Positions 33,344 to 43,212 are shown, numbered from the stretch's first letter. The stretch is DNA of 64,000 nt from an uncultured Bacteroidales bacterium (GCA_934726455.1 CAKVDS010000005.1:11679-75678); one strand, 5' to 3'. The notes: a model not told the origin generated them from the letters alone. Program-made: numbers and translations.

Positions 33344-34672
33344 TTACTTAGATGTACGGACTGTGGTTGTAGCACGCATTCCTCCGCAGACTACAGTATA
33401 TGACTGTCCGTTGGTGATGTCATACATAAATGCCTCTGCAGCCTGAGGGAAGTAAGAACTGTACTGCCTGATGTGCTCATTTGCACTGTCAGCAAGGGTA
33501 GCGTCAGCATTCTTGGCCTTGTTCATGAAATCACAAGCAACCCAGAATGGAGCACGGCTGGAAATCTCATCGCCGCCGCAACGTGTAGACGCCCACACTG
33601 TACCGATGAGGAAGTAAGCCTTGCCCGCAAGTTCCTGAGAACTCTCAGCCACCTGGGTAGCATACTCTACAGCCTTGGCATTGAGACCGCTCTTGAAACA
33701 GAATGTGGCAAGTTCATATTTCCATTCTGTATCTGTCGCAGCATCAGACTCTTCGCTCGCGATAGCCTCTTCCATATAAGTTATAGCCTCGTTGGTATCA
33801 CCCTTTGCTGAGTGGAGTTTGAAGAGGTAGTATGCAGAGTTGGCTGACGGCTTGAGTTTATTCATTGTCGTGACAGCCCTGAGGAAGAGATCATTGTCGG
33901 TACAATCCTCAGCCATGCTCATGGTCTTGACGATGCTTGAAGCAAGGTCGAGATTGTCAGGATCGGCGTCAAGACGCGGAGTATAGATTGCAAGAAGATG
34001 ATCACAGCTGGCAACCTTGCTCGCAGCGAAGAGGTTCCCCATGTCTGCTTTCACATTATTGTTCTGCTCACCCTCGATATCGTTCCTTACAGGAGCCTTG
34101 TCGATATAGTCATTGTTCCTCTGGTAGAGGTTGATGACAGTCTCGGCATCAAGAGTCCCGGCCTGAAAGAGTTCTATGGCAGCCTGAAGATCAAAAAGGA
34201 ATATGGATACCTTTGTCTGCTCCTTGTTGTTGGCTATAATCCCCTCGTAGCCGTCATAAAGCTTCTGAGGATCAGAAGTCAAATACTTCGACATGTCAAG
34301 TCCCTTGTTGTTGAGAGCTGTCACAGCATACTTAGGATAATACTGTGCCCTGATATCATGAAGCGTGAGGAGCGAGTCGACAAGGGCATCCTTATATGTC
34401 GCATTTGCGGCATTCTTGGCGATCAGCCTCCTGAGAAGGGAAGTGCCGTCGATAAGCATGTTCTGGCTTGCCGTTGCAGGACAAAGAGAATAGGCTTTCC
34501 TCCAGTTCGGAAGAGCCTCATCGTAAGCTTTCTGCTTGTAGTACTCTTTGTAATAGGACATATACTTGATACATTCAGCACTGTCCGCACCCCATTTTCC
34601 CTGGGCAAAAACATCTGTGCCGCACAAAGCCAGCGCAGCACAAGACAGGATTGCAAGTGTTATTCTTTTCAT
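33344..34672 (-). CDS. Secreted tetratricopeptide-repeat protein
   Basis: The 442-residue protein has a signal peptide (MKRITLAILSCAALALC, ending near GTDVFAQ) and several TPR-like helical pairs (YKEYYKQKAYDEALPNWRKA, YKDALVDSLLTLHDIRAQYY, AITYMEEAIASE, LATFCFKSGLNAKAVEYATQ). It probably acts as a periplasmic scaffold for envelope biogenesis, to judge from its neighbours lptC, the outer-membrane protein gene and ppiD. The exact function is unknown. The ATG at 34672 was chosen over a frame extension to 34717 because it begins the signal peptide and avoids overlap with the preceding gene. Confidence 0.8.
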   Translation of the reverse strand: MKRITLAILSCAALALCGTDVFAQGKWGADSAECIKYMSYYKEYYKQKAYDEALPNWRKAYSLCPATASQNMLIDGTSLLRRLIAKNAANATYKDALVDSLLTLHDIRAQYYPKYAVTALNNKGLDMSKYLTSDPQKLYDGYEGIIANNKEQTKVSIFLFDLQAAIELFQAGTLDAETVINLYQRNNDYIDKAPVRNDIEGEQNNNVKADMGNLFAASKVASCDHLLAIYTPRLDADPDNLDLASSIVKTMSMAEDCTDNDLFLRAVTTMNKLKPSANSAYYLFKLHSAKGDTNEAITYMEEAIASEESDAATDTEWKYELATFCFKSGLNAKAVEYATQVAESSQELAGKAYFLIGTVWASTRCGGDEISSRAPFWVACDFMNKAKNADATLADSANEHIRQYSSYFPQAAEAFMYDITNGQSYTVVCGGMRATTTVRTSK

Positions 34673-34689
34673 TATTGTTGGTGATTGTT

Positions 34690-36000
34690 TTACTCGTATC
34701 TCGGTTTTTGGAACCATATGTCAAAAATGTTCACTCCCACGGAGAAACTGAAATATCTCTCCCTTATCAGACCATCGGCAAGAGAGCCTCTCTGCCCGAG
34801 TTCAAGTCCGAGAGTGAGTCCGTTGTACCATCGGTATATCGGAAGCGTGGCTCCGAGAGTGATTCCCATGGATGAGATGGCCTTGCCATTGAGCAGGAAA
34901 TTCTCTTTCTTGTAGTATGCACCAGCCCGATATGCCACTTTGTTGAAGTAGTAACGTATATCGTTTCTGTTAGGAACTATTTCAAATCCAAGTCTATATG
35001 CTTCCGAAAGAGAAGTGGCGAACGGAGAACTTGCAGAAAATCCGCTTATGCTCTCCACACCCGTATCACGCCAGTCCGACCTCGTGTAATCAAAGGCCAG
35101 CATCCATTTGTCCGCATATCTGAATGACACTCCGACACCAATCTCGGAAGCTATGCGCGCCGATTTGGTCATTCCAAGCGTATCCATCTTGTAATACAAT
35201 GTGTCTGAAGCCGCATAACCGACAGAAAAACGGGCGTCTTCGTAATATCCTTTCATGTCGGCTCCTGTCGAATACGTGGCACCGAGAGTAAGCTTGGACT
35301 TGGCACCTATCGGCTGCTCATACTGAAGACCGAATTTACCGCCCACCGCACTTGCCTGAAGTGATGTGCTTCCCCTGATGCTGTTGTATGAAGCATCAGA
35401 AATGGATGTGACGAAAGTTTTGGTGAGATTTCCGAAATAGTAATCCATCTCCGCCCCCACAGAAAGCCTGTCCCAGAAAGTGATGCCGGCGGCCGTAAAA
35501 AGTTTGTAGATGCTTCCGCTTCCGGCGGCGCTATATGAGATGTTTCCTGTGTGTCCGATGACATCCGGATCAGTATAGTCAAATGAGTAGCCGAAACCTG
35601 TGTCGCTGTACGGAGAAATTCCGAGCATCATGGCTGATGTGTTCCAAAGAGGAAATGAAATCACGCAGTCATTGATATTGAAAGTATTATTCACAGACTT
35701 TATATCATTCTGCGCAAATACTTTATTGTCGCCATACAAAGAGAAATCAGCCATGAATGCAAGAGAATCTCTTGCCGTCACGGCAGCAGGGTTGAGAATA
35801 TTGATGAACCTGTTGCTCCTCGTAGCCACTCCGACTCCGCCCATTGTCCTGTTGTAGGCTGTGCCCTGACGGCTCAAATCCCCCACACCGAAAATGGAGT
35901 ACGGGGAATAACCGCTGTTAGCCTGACCGTGCGCCACAAAAGAGACGCACAGCAGGAGAACAAAAGCAGATATCCGTCTATTTAATGTTCTTGCTGACAT
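34690..36000 (-). CDS. Outer-membrane beta-barrel protein (FadL/OmpP1-like)
   Basis: A 436-residue protein with signal peptide (FVLLLCVSFVAHGQA) and the N-terminal motif SGYSPYSIFGVGDLSRQGTA followed by alternating beta-strand sequence, with a C-terminal aromatic strand. The stretch MGGVGVATRSNRFINILNPAAV resembles the hatch region of FadL/TodX-type barrels common in Bacteroidota. A transported substrate cannot be deduced. It overlaps the coaX 3' end by 23 bases and precedes the TPR gene by 17, so it is in the same operon. Confidence 0.78.
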   Translation of the reverse strand: MSARTLNRRISAFVLLLCVSFVAHGQANSGYSPYSIFGVGDLSRQGTAYNRTMGGVGVATRSNRFINILNPAAVTARDSLAFMADFSLYGDNKVFAQNDIKSVNNTFNINDCVISFPLWNTSAMMLGISPYSDTGFGYSFDYTDPDVIGHTGNISYSAAGSGSIYKLFTAAGITFWDRLSVGAEMDYYFGNLTKTFVTSISDASYNSIRGSTSLQASAVGGKFGLQYEQPIGAKSKLTLGATYSTGADMKGYYEDARFSVGYAASDTLYYKMDTLGMTKSARIASEIGVGVSFRYADKWMLAFDYTRSDWRDTGVESISGFSASSPFATSLSEAYRLGFEIVPNRNDIRYYFNKVAYRAGAYYKKENFLLNGKAISSMGITLGATLPIYRWYNGLTLGLELGQRGSLADGLIRERYFSFSVGVNIFDIWFQKPRYE

Positions 36001-36706
36001 AATCTTCCGTAATGATGGCCAACCCCATCAGTTCAAGATTGCAGACTACAAAGATGGAGTTTTTCATCTTCTTGGCAAAATAAATTGCGTCCCCACCTGT
36101 AAAAATCACTATATTGTCCTGACGGGAATTGATGTAGCCCTCTATTTCAAACATTATGCCCAAAATGACACCTGATTCGATGGAAGAGAGCAACGAACAA
36201 CCTTCGGCTGACACGTTTTGCGGTGTATCCACAAGCGGCAGAGCCTTTGAATAACGGTTCAGAGATTTGAATCTTGTCCTGCAGCCCGGAGACACATTAC
36301 CACCGAGATAACGTCCGTCAGAACCGAGAAAATCAATCGTCAGAGTCGTGCCGAAATCAAATACGGTGCAACTCTTCCCCTTGAAGAGAAAGCGCGCAGC
36401 CACAAGCCCGGCAGCCCTGTCCGGACTCAAATACTCAGGGAAGTCATACTTCAGAAGATAATGTGTGTGAGAACTGTCAAGAATGACAAGATGCCCGCAC
36501 TGTCTGCTCAAAACAGATTCTTCTTCTGGAGACAGATCATATACTGAAGCTATGGTAAGCACTTCAGGCTTGTCTTTCTCCATCAGAGAGAGCAGATAGT
36601 CAAGCATCTTCTCTCCCTGATAACGGAAAGTCTTGCCGATGGTGACACCATCAGACCAAGCAGCCTTGAGAGCCGTATTTCCTGTAACTACCAGAAGATT
36701 GGCCAT
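35978..36706 (-). CDS. coaX: Type III pantothenate kinase
   Basis: A 242-residue ASKHA-fold protein of the CoaX family that would phosphorylate pantothenate as the first step of CoA synthesis. The PDRAAGL motif (about 94-100), DFGTTLTIDF (about 116-125), GGNVSPG and the C-terminal VIFTGGDA stretch are present. The first phosphate-binding motif, normally DxGNT, reads VTGNT here (residues 7-11), so the metal/ATP aspartate is missing. The rest of the protein is intact and the gene is in a conserved operon. It heads the row coaX-omp-tpr-lptC-ppiD. Activity is uncertain because of the missing residue. Confidence 0.82.
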   Translation of the reverse strand: MANLLVVTGNTALKAAWSDGVTIGKTFRYQGEKMLDYLLSLMEKDKPEVLTIASVYDLSPEEESVLSRQCGHLVILDSSHTHYLLKYDFPEYLSPDRAAGLVAARFLFKGKSCTVFDFGTTLTIDFLGSDGRYLGGNVSPGCRTRFKSLNRYSKALPLVDTPQNVSAEGCSLLSSIESGVILGIMFEIEGYINSRQDNIVIFTGGDAIYFAKKMKNSIFVVCNLELMGLAIITEDYVSKNIK

Positions 36707-36727
36707 AGTTCAAAAATCCTAATCCTG

Positions 36728-36735
36728 CAAATTTA
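36728..36735 (-). promoter_or_regulatory. -7 box for the coaX operon
   Basis: On the minus strand TAAATTTG is a perfect TAnnTTTG match and lies 21 bases before the coaX ATG, inside the 70-base gap after mfd. No convincing -33 TTTG at the expected spacing. Confidence 0.45.
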
Positions 36736-36776
36736 GCATTTTTAAATATATTGTATGTACTTATATCAGTAAAAAC

Positions 36777-39700
36777 TTAACTGATACTGTTGAGTATGTT
36801 GAAAGCTGCAGCAAGAGACGGAACTCCACGGGCGACTATCTTCAGTTTGTTCTCTACCTGCTTGAGTTCCACCTTCCCCTCCATGGCACTTATCCTGCCC
36901 ATAACCTTCTCAAAGACTTCAGACTTATAGTAAGGGGACATCGGATTTGACACGAAAAATCCAATCATGATACCGTTTTTGATTATTATCTTCTCAAATC
37001 CGAGAGCGGCCCCCCGGTTTCTTATCTTGACCACAAGAAAAAGGTTTTTGACCTCTTCAGGCAGGACACCGAAACGGTCTTCGAGCCGCTTGGCATAATT
37101 GTCTATCTCCTTGTCGGAAGACATAGAATCTATAGCTCTGTAAATTCTTATTTTTTCAGCTGTTATATCAAGATACCCATCTGGGATGAGTGCCGGCTGG
37201 TCTGTCTCCACCGTACATTCAGTCACAAAAATACTGCGTTCACTGCGCAGGTTGACGCCGGTCTCCACACCAAGCTCCTCCATGGCCTCAGCCAGTATCT
37301 TCTGGTATGTTTCAAAACCCATTTCGGTGATGAAACCGCTCTGCTCCGCCCCAAGCAGATTGCCGGCCCCGCGTATATCCAGGTCCTGCATGGCAATATT
37401 GAACCCGCTCCCCAAATCGGAAAACTCTTCTATGGCCTTAAGCCGACGGCGTGCATCATCACTGATGCTGACAAGCGGAGGCACTATAAGGTAACAGAAT
37501 GCCTTCTTATTTGATCTGCCGACACGGCCTCTGAGCTGATGGAGATCGCTCAGACCGAAATTTTGAGCCTGGTTGATTATTATCGTGTTGGCGTTAGGGA
37601 TGTCAAGCCCGTTCTCTATGATTGTGGTGCTCAACATCATGTCGTAGTCACCGCGCATGAAGTCGAGCATTATCTTCTCAAGTTTTGACGGTTCCATCTG
37701 GCCGTGCGCCACACAAATCTTCATATCCGGCACAAGACGGTGCAGAATCTCATATATTGACTGAAGTTCCTCCACCTTGTTATGGAGGAAGAAAATCTGG
37801 CCGCCCCGGTTGAGTTCATAATTTATGATGCTCTTTATCTCGGCTTCGTCAAAAAGTATAATCTCTGTCTGCACAGGTATCCTGTTTGGCGGGGGAGTGT
37901 TGATAATGCTCAAATCCCTCGCTCCGAGCAGGGAGAACTGCAAAGTACGCGGTATAGGGGTCGCCGTAAGTGTGAGGGTATCTACGGAGTGTTTGAGTTC
38001 ACGCAATTTCTCCTTGGCACTGACACCGAACTTCTGCTCCTCGTCTATTATAAGGAGTCCTAAATCTTTGAATTCAAATTCTTTGCTCAGTATCTTATGC
38101 GTACCGATCAATATGTCTATCTGACCTGCGGCGAGCCTCTTCTTGATGTCGTTTATCTCCTTGGCTGTCCGCAGGCGGCTCACATAATCTATAGTGCACG
38201 GAAGGTTCTGCAGCCGCTGACAGAAAGTATTGTAATGCTGCAGAGAAAGTATCGTGGTCGGGACAAGCACTGCGACCTGCTTGCTGTCAACGACTGCCTT
38301 GAATGCGGCGCGGACAGCGATCTCGGTCTTACCGAATCCTACATCACCGCAGACAAGCCTGTCCATAGGGCAGTCATCTTCCATATCATGCTTGACTGCC
38401 GCTGTCGCTATCTCCTGATCCGGAGTATCCTCAAATATGAACGAAGACTCAAGTTCCTCTTGAAGATAAGTGTCAGGCGAGAATGCAAATCCTTTGGAAG
38501 AACGTCTCTTGGCATAAAGCTGTATAAGTTGCTTCGCAATATCCTTGACTTTGGACTTCGCGCTTGTCTTGAGCGCACCCCATGTCTTGGAACCGAGTTT
38601 GCTGATACGCGGCGGCTCTCCGTCACTTGAGCGGAAACGTGAGATCTTGTTGAGAGAATGCACAGACACGAATACGACATCACCGTCTTTGTATGTGATT
38701 TTGACGACTTCACGCATCCTGCCCTTGTCATCGCGCATTCTCACCAAACCGCCGAAAATACCGACACCATGATCTATATGTACGACATAATCACCTATGT
38801 TGAATGAGTTCAAGTCATTGATGGTCAGCTGTTCGCTCTTCTCCACGGTTCTCCTCAGACTGACACGCTGAAAACGGTCGAATATCTCATGATCCGAATA
38901 GCAGCATACCTTGTCGTCAGAATCTATGAAACCGTTGTGTATGTTCTTGCCTTTGACAAACTCCGGCATCAGCCCGCCGTTCTGGGACAATATGGATTGT
39001 ATCCTGTCCAGTTGGGATGCCTTGTCACCGAAAATCATAACTTTGTATCCACCTTCAATACGTGCGCGTATGTCTTCAGTGAGAAGTTCGAAGTTCTTGT
39101 TGAACTGCGGCTGGGGACTGATGTTGAATTTCACAGGGTCATCACATTGTTTCCCGAGAGGCATATCAAGAAACACCCTGCTGTATTTTCCGGTCAGAGG
39201 AAAGAACTCCCTGTCGGAATACATGTCGGACGAGTCAAGCCATACAGTGCTGCTCTCCGGCAGCATTTCAAGCACGCTCTGCCCGCTGTCACAGCCGGAA
39301 GACATCACATCTGAGACTATTTCCACAGACTCGACCTCCCCTGTTGAAAGCTGGGTATTGCAGTCAAAAGAGTTGATCTTTTCCACCTCATCCCCCCAGA
39401 ATGAGATTCGGTACGGATAATTGTTTGAGTATGAGAATATGTCAACCAATGCTCCACGGATGGCGTATTGCCCGGGAGCGGATACGAAATCAACACGCTC
39501 AAAACCTCCGGAAGACAGGGATTCCACAATTTTCTCATGTGATATCTCGTCACCCTTGCGGATGCTCATCACAGAGTCCGAGATCTCCTTGAGAGGCGGA
39601 ACAAGTTCAGCGACCGCGTCGGGATATGTCACGACAATCCTAAGCTCATCTCCCCCGGAAAGAATCGAACTGAGCGCGGCAGTACGCTGGACGGCAAGGG

Positions 39701-39965
39701 AGGACTTATAATTGCTCCTCTCCACATTCTTTCCCGACTCGGGAAGAAAAAACACGCGGTCACCATCGATGAAATTGTACAAGTCGGAAGTACAATACTC
39801 AGAGGCATCAATGTCCGGAAGTATTACAAAGTGCAATCCTTTCTTGACTGCACCTGCGAGAACAATCCAGCGTGCCGACAGGAAAAGCCCGCGGCAGAAT
39901 ATGTCCCGTTGACGTGAATCCAGTTTTTTCTGGAGTTCGAGACAAGATTTGGTACTTATCAACAT
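36777..39965 (-). CDS. mfd: Transcription-repair coupling factor
   Basis: The 1062-residue ATP-dependent translocase that removes RNA polymerase stalled at lesions and recruits UvrA. It has a degenerate UvrB-like module (about 1-330), the RNA-polymerase-interacting domain (DLNSFNIGDYVVHIDHGVGIF, about 390-450), a RecG-like helicase core with Walker A GDVGFGKTE and Walker B DEEQ, and a C-terminal TRCF domain (from about 920). The length is slightly below the 1100-1150 common in other phyla. The start codon falls within a TTATCAACA 9-mer at the left edge of the proposed origin. Confidence 0.95.
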   Translation of the reverse strand: MLISTKSCLELQKKLDSRQRDIFCRGLFLSARWIVLAGAVKKGLHFVILPDIDASEYCTSDLYNFIDGDRVFFLPESGKNVERSNYKSSLAVQRTAALSSILSGGDELRIVVTYPDAVAELVPPLKEISDSVMSIRKGDEISHEKIVESLSSGGFERVDFVSAPGQYAIRGALVDIFSYSNNYPYRISFWGDEVEKINSFDCNTQLSTGEVESVEIVSDVMSSGCDSGQSVLEMLPESSTVWLDSSDMYSDREFFPLTGKYSRVFLDMPLGKQCDDPVKFNISPQPQFNKNFELLTEDIRARIEGGYKVMIFGDKASQLDRIQSILSQNGGLMPEFVKGKNIHNGFIDSDDKVCCYSDHEIFDRFQRVSLRRTVEKSEQLTINDLNSFNIGDYVVHIDHGVGIFGGLVRMRDDKGRMREVVKITYKDGDVVFVSVHSLNKISRFRSSDGEPPRISKLGSKTWGALKTSAKSKVKDIAKQLIQLYAKRRSSKGFAFSPDTYLQEELESSFIFEDTPDQEIATAAVKHDMEDDCPMDRLVCGDVGFGKTEIAVRAAFKAVVDSKQVAVLVPTTILSLQHYNTFCQRLQNLPCTIDYVSRLRTAKEINDIKKRLAAGQIDILIGTHKILSKEFEFKDLGLLIIDEEQKFGVSAKEKLRELKHSVDTLTLTATPIPRTLQFSLLGARDLSIINTPPPNRIPVQTEIILFDEAEIKSIINYELNRGGQIFFLHNKVEELQSIYEILHRLVPDMKICVAHGQMEPSKLEKIMLDFMRGDYDMMLSTTIIENGLDIPNANTIIINQAQNFGLSDLHQLRGRVGRSNKKAFCYLIVPPLVSISDDARRRLKAIEEFSDLGSGFNIAMQDLDIRGAGNLLGAEQSGFITEMGFETYQKILAEAMEELGVETGVNLRSERSIFVTECTVETDQPALIPDGYLDITAEKIRIYRAIDSMSSDKEIDNYAKRLEDRFGVLPEEVKNLFLVVKIRNRGAALGFEKIIIKNGIMIGFFVSNPMSPYYKSEVFEKVMGRISAMEGKVELKQVENKLKIVARGVPSLAAAFNILNSIS

Positions 39966-40200
39966 TTCCCCTTATAAGGCTGTTGAAAACCTGTGCAAAT
40001 CCGGTTGATTATTCAAGTCTTGATGTTGAAATCCGTTTCCCTCGTTTTATCAACATCCTGATCAACACCGGTTGAACAGTGTTTTCAACTGTTTAACTTC
40101 TCTACAAAAACTTGATATTCAAAATATTGATATAGTTATCAACAATATCAACAAGCATTAAGAATACTCAAATTTTATAAATAAAAGAACTATATTTGTA
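39956..40200. other. Candidate chromosomal replication origin (oriC)
   Basis: An AT-rich gap between divergent mfd and ruvB. TTATCAACA, one base off the DnaA-box consensus TTATCCACA, occurs at 39956-39964, 40047-40055 and 40136-40144. Close variants are TGATCAACA (40059-40067), ATATCAACA (40145-40153) and the reverse-oriented TGTTGAAAA (39981-39989) and TGTTGAAAT (40024-40032). GTTGAACAGT/ACTGTTTAAC (40071-40080, 40088-40097) is a near-perfect inverted repeat. Bases 40098-40200 are very AT-rich and could be the unwinding element. Most genes to the left run leftward and most to the right run rightward, and sampled rows change from C>G to G>C across the site. The function is inferred. Confidence 0.55.
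40191..40198 (+). promoter_or_regulatory. -7 box for ruvB
   Basis: TATATTTG, a perfect TAnnTTTG match, 22 bases before the ruvB ATG. It probably also drives frdA and frdB, which follow with no own -7 box. Confidence 0.5.
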
Positions 40201-40220
40201 TCCTGTATTGATTTTTCGCA

Positions 40221-41240
40221 ATGTCGGATTTTGACCCGCACGATACAAACGAGGGCAAAGATAAGGATTTAGAGGGAATTATCAGGCCCCACGAATTGGA
40301 GGATTTTACCGGCCAAGGTGAGATCGTGTCCAACCTGCGTGTGTATATCCAGGCCGCGAAAATGCGTGGGGAAGCTCTTGACCACACACTGTTCCACGGC
40401 CCTCCCGGTTTGGGCAAGACCACTCTCGCGCATATCATAGCCACCGAGATGGGGGTGAATATAAAGATCACATCCGGACCTGTTCTCGACCGTCCCGGTG
40501 ACCTTGCCGGTCTGCTCACCTCTTTGGATAAAGGTGATGTGCTGTTCATAGATGAGATCCACAGGCTCTCTCCTGAAGTTGAAGAGTACCTCTATTCTGC
40601 AATGGAGGACTATGTGATAGACATAATGATCGACAAGGGACCTGGCGCCAGGTCCGTGAGGATATCGCTTAATCCGTTCACCCTTGTCGGTGCCACGACC
40701 CGTGCCGGTCTGCTTACCGCTCCGCTCAGGGCCCGTTTCGGGATCAACTGCGGTCTTGAGTATTACGACACTTCCGATCTGGTCCGGATAATAACCCGCA
40801 GTGCCTCCATTCTTGGTGTGAAGATTGATGAGGACGCAGCCGTAGAGATTGCTCTGCGCAGCCGCGGCACTCCGCGTATCGCTAATGCTTTGCTCCGCAG
40901 GGTCCGTGATTTCGCTCAGGTCAAGGGGGACGGGCACATCGACCTGCCTATCGCCCGTTTTGCTCTTGATAAACTTAAGATAGACACACGCGGTCTTGAC
41001 TCAATAGACAACAAGATACTCCGTACCATCATCTGTACTTTCAAAGGCGGGCCGGTCGGTGCCAACACGATAGCTACCGCGATAGGGGAGGATCAGGGGA
41101 CTTTTGAGGAAGTATATGAGCCGTTCCTGATAAAAGAGGGCTTTATTGTGAGGACGCAGCGGGGCAGGATCGCCACGGATCTCTCTTATAAGCATCTCGG
41201 ACTTGAGAGGGGAGTAGAGGATGAAAACACATTATTTTAA
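40221..41240 (+). CDS. ruvB: Holliday junction branch-migration ATPase RuvB
   Basis: A 339-residue AAA+ motor that drives branch migration with RuvA. Walker A is GPPGLGKTT (about 56-64), Walker B is FIDEIHRLSPEVEEYLY, sensor 1 is VGATTRAGLLTAPLRARFG, and a C-terminal winged helix follows (TFEEVYEPFLIKEGFI, about 295-310). Length and motifs are standard. ruvA is on the opposite strand at 48.4-49.0 kb, so the two are not an operon here. frdA follows after 25 bases. Confidence 0.96.
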   Translation: MSDFDPHDTNEGKDKDLEGIIRPHELEDFTGQGEIVSNLRVYIQAAKMRGEALDHTLFHGPPGLGKTTLAHIIATEMGVNIKITSGPVLDRPGDLAGLLTSLDKGDVLFIDEIHRLSPEVEEYLYSAMEDYVIDIMIDKGPGARSVRISLNPFTLVGATTRAGLLTAPLRARFGINCGLEYYDTSDLVRIITRSASILGVKIDEDAAVEIALRSRGTPRIANALLRRVRDFAQVKGDGHIDLPIARFALDKLKIDTRGLDSIDNKILRTIICTFKGGPVGANTIATAIGEDQGTFEEVYEPFLIKEGFIVRTQRGRIATDLSYKHLGLERGVEDENTLF

Positions 41241-41265
41241 GAGATAACAATAATACAATAGTACA

Positions 41266-43212
41266 ATGTCTGACAAGTTAATTTCCAAAATCCCTGAGGG
41301 ACCACTTGAGAACAAATGGACCAAGCGTAAGGCTGAAATCCATCTGGTGAGCCCCAACAACAAGAGAAAACTTGAAATCATTGTGGTAGGAACCGGTCTT
41401 GGAGGAGCTTCTGCAGCAGCTTCCCTCGGTGAACTCGGCTACAATGTCAAGATTTTCTGTATCAGCGACTCGCCTCGTCGTGCGCATTCAATCGCAGCGC
41501 AGGGCGGTATCAATGCGGCAAAGAACTACCAGAATGACAACGACTCTGTCTATCGTCTGTTCTATGACACCATCAAAGGTGGTGACTATCGCAGCCGTGA
41601 GGCTAATGTTTATCGTCTTGCTGAAGTGAGCGCCGCCATCATCGACCAGTGCGTTGCACAGGGGATTCCTTTTGCCCGTGAGTATGGCGGATATCTCGCC
41701 AACCGTTCTTTCGGCGGTGTGCAGGTAAGCCGTACATTCTATGCCAGGGGACAAACCGGACAGCAGCTTCTTCTTGGGGCGTATGCTTCTCTGAACAAGG
41801 AAATTGCGGCAGGTACTGTGAAGTCTTATCCTCGTCACGAGATGCTGGATCTTGTACTTGTCAACGGCCAGGCCAAAGGCATCATCGCCCGCAACCTTGT
41901 GACCGGACAGCTTGAGAGGTTCGGGGCGCATGCGGTGGTAATAGCTACCGGCGGTTATGGAAACACTTATTTCCTCTCCACCAACGCGATGAACAGCAAC
42001 GGCTCCGCTGCCCTGCAGTGCTATAAGAAAGGTGCTTACTTTGCCAACCCTTGCTTCGCTCAGATTCACCCGACCTGTATTCCTGTACACGGGGATCAGC
42101 AGTGCAAGCTTACTCTCATGAGCGAGTCTTTGCGTAATGACGGCCGTATCTGGGTGCCTAAGAAACTTGAGGATGTCAAGAAACTTCGCAAGCACGAGAT
42201 CAAGGCTTCTCAGATTCCGGAGGAGGACCGTGACTACTATCTCGAGCGCCGTTATCCTGCGTTCGGCAACCTTGTTCCACGCGACGTGGCTTCACGTGCA
42301 GCAAAGGAGCGTTGTGATGCCGGTTTCGGTGTGAACGAGACGGGAAAGGCCGTGTTCCTTGATTTTGCCGATGCTATCCAGCGGCTCGGGCACAAGAGGG
42401 TTGCGGAGCGTTATGGCAACCTTTTCGAGATGTACGAAAAGATTACTGCTTCTTCACCATGGGAAGAGCCTATGATGATATATCCTGCAATACACTATAC
42501 TATGGGCGGTATATGGGTAGACTATGATCTTCAGACCACTATTCCTGGTCTTTATGCCATAGGTGAAGCCAACTTCTCCGATCATGGTGGAAACAGACTC
42601 GGCGCTTCCGCTCTTATGCAGGGGCTTGCTGACGGGTATTTCATACTCCCTGTCACTATCGGGGATTACCTTTCAAAGAAATTCGCTGAGCCTAAGACTG
42701 ATGTCAATACCAAGGAGTTCATTGATACAGAAAAGGCTGTGCAGGCGCGTATTGACCGTCTCTTCTCTATCAACGGTACAAAGACTGTGGATTCTATCCA
42801 CAAGAAACTCGGCAATATCATGTGGGAATATGTCGGCATGGCCCGCGATGCCGAAGGGCTCAAGAAGGCTATCAAGGAGATAGCTGACCTTAAGGCCGAT
42901 TTCTATAAGAATGTCAAGGTTCCGGGCGGACAGTATGAGTTCAATCAGGAGCTTGAGAAGGCCCTGCGTCTTGAGGATTTCTTCGAGATAGGAGAGCTCA
43001 TGGCCCGCGATGCTCTCAACAGGAATGAGTCTTGCGGCGGTCATTTCCGTGTGGAAAGCCAGACCGAGGAGGGCGAGGCCAAGCGTGATGATGAGCACTA
43101 TATGTATGTAGCGGCTTGGGAATACAAGGGAGAAGGTGTTGAGCCTGAACTTCATAAGGAACCTCTCAAGTATGAGTTCATCAAGGTTGCCACCAGAAAT
43201 TACAAAGACTGA
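41266..43212 (+). CDS. frdA: Fumarate reductase/succinate dehydrogenase flavoprotein subunit
   Basis: The 648-residue catalytic subunit that interconverts fumarate and succinate with FAD. The FAD-binding motif GTGLGGASAAASLGELG is near residues 42-58, followed by RRAHSIAAQGGINAA with the histidine that binds FAD covalently. HPTCIPVHGD, a stretch ending in RDVASRAAKE and RLGASALMQGLADG belong to the active site and FAD domain. It resembles the long Bacteroidota/epsilon type (about 650 residues). frdB follows after 6 bases. The cytochrome b subunit gene usually found in front is absent; ruvB lies there instead. In an anaerobe the main role is fumarate respiration. Confidence 0.94.
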   Translation: MSDKLISKIPEGPLENKWTKRKAEIHLVSPNNKRKLEIIVVGTGLGGASAAASLGELGYNVKIFCISDSPRRAHSIAAQGGINAAKNYQNDNDSVYRLFYDTIKGGDYRSREANVYRLAEVSAAIIDQCVAQGIPFAREYGGYLANRSFGGVQVSRTFYARGQTGQQLLLGAYASLNKEIAAGTVKSYPRHEMLDLVLVNGQAKGIIARNLVTGQLERFGAHAVVIATGGYGNTYFLSTNAMNSNGSAALQCYKKGAYFANPCFAQIHPTCIPVHGDQQCKLTLMSESLRNDGRIWVPKKLEDVKKLRKHEIKASQIPEEDRDYYLERRYPAFGNLVPRDVASRAAKERCDAGFGVNETGKAVFLDFADAIQRLGHKRVAERYGNLFEMYEKITASSPWEEPMMIYPAIHYTMGGIWVDYDLQTTIPGLYAIGEANFSDHGGNRLGASALMQGLADGYFILPVTIGDYLSKKFAEPKTDVNTKEFIDTEKAVQARIDRLFSINGTKTVDSIHKKLGNIMWEYVGMARDAEGLKKAIKEIADLKADFYKNVKVPGGQYEFNQELEKALRLEDFFEIGELMARDALNRNESCGGHFRVESQTEEGEAKRDDEHYMYVAAWEYKGEGVEPELHKEPLKYEFIKVATRNYKD

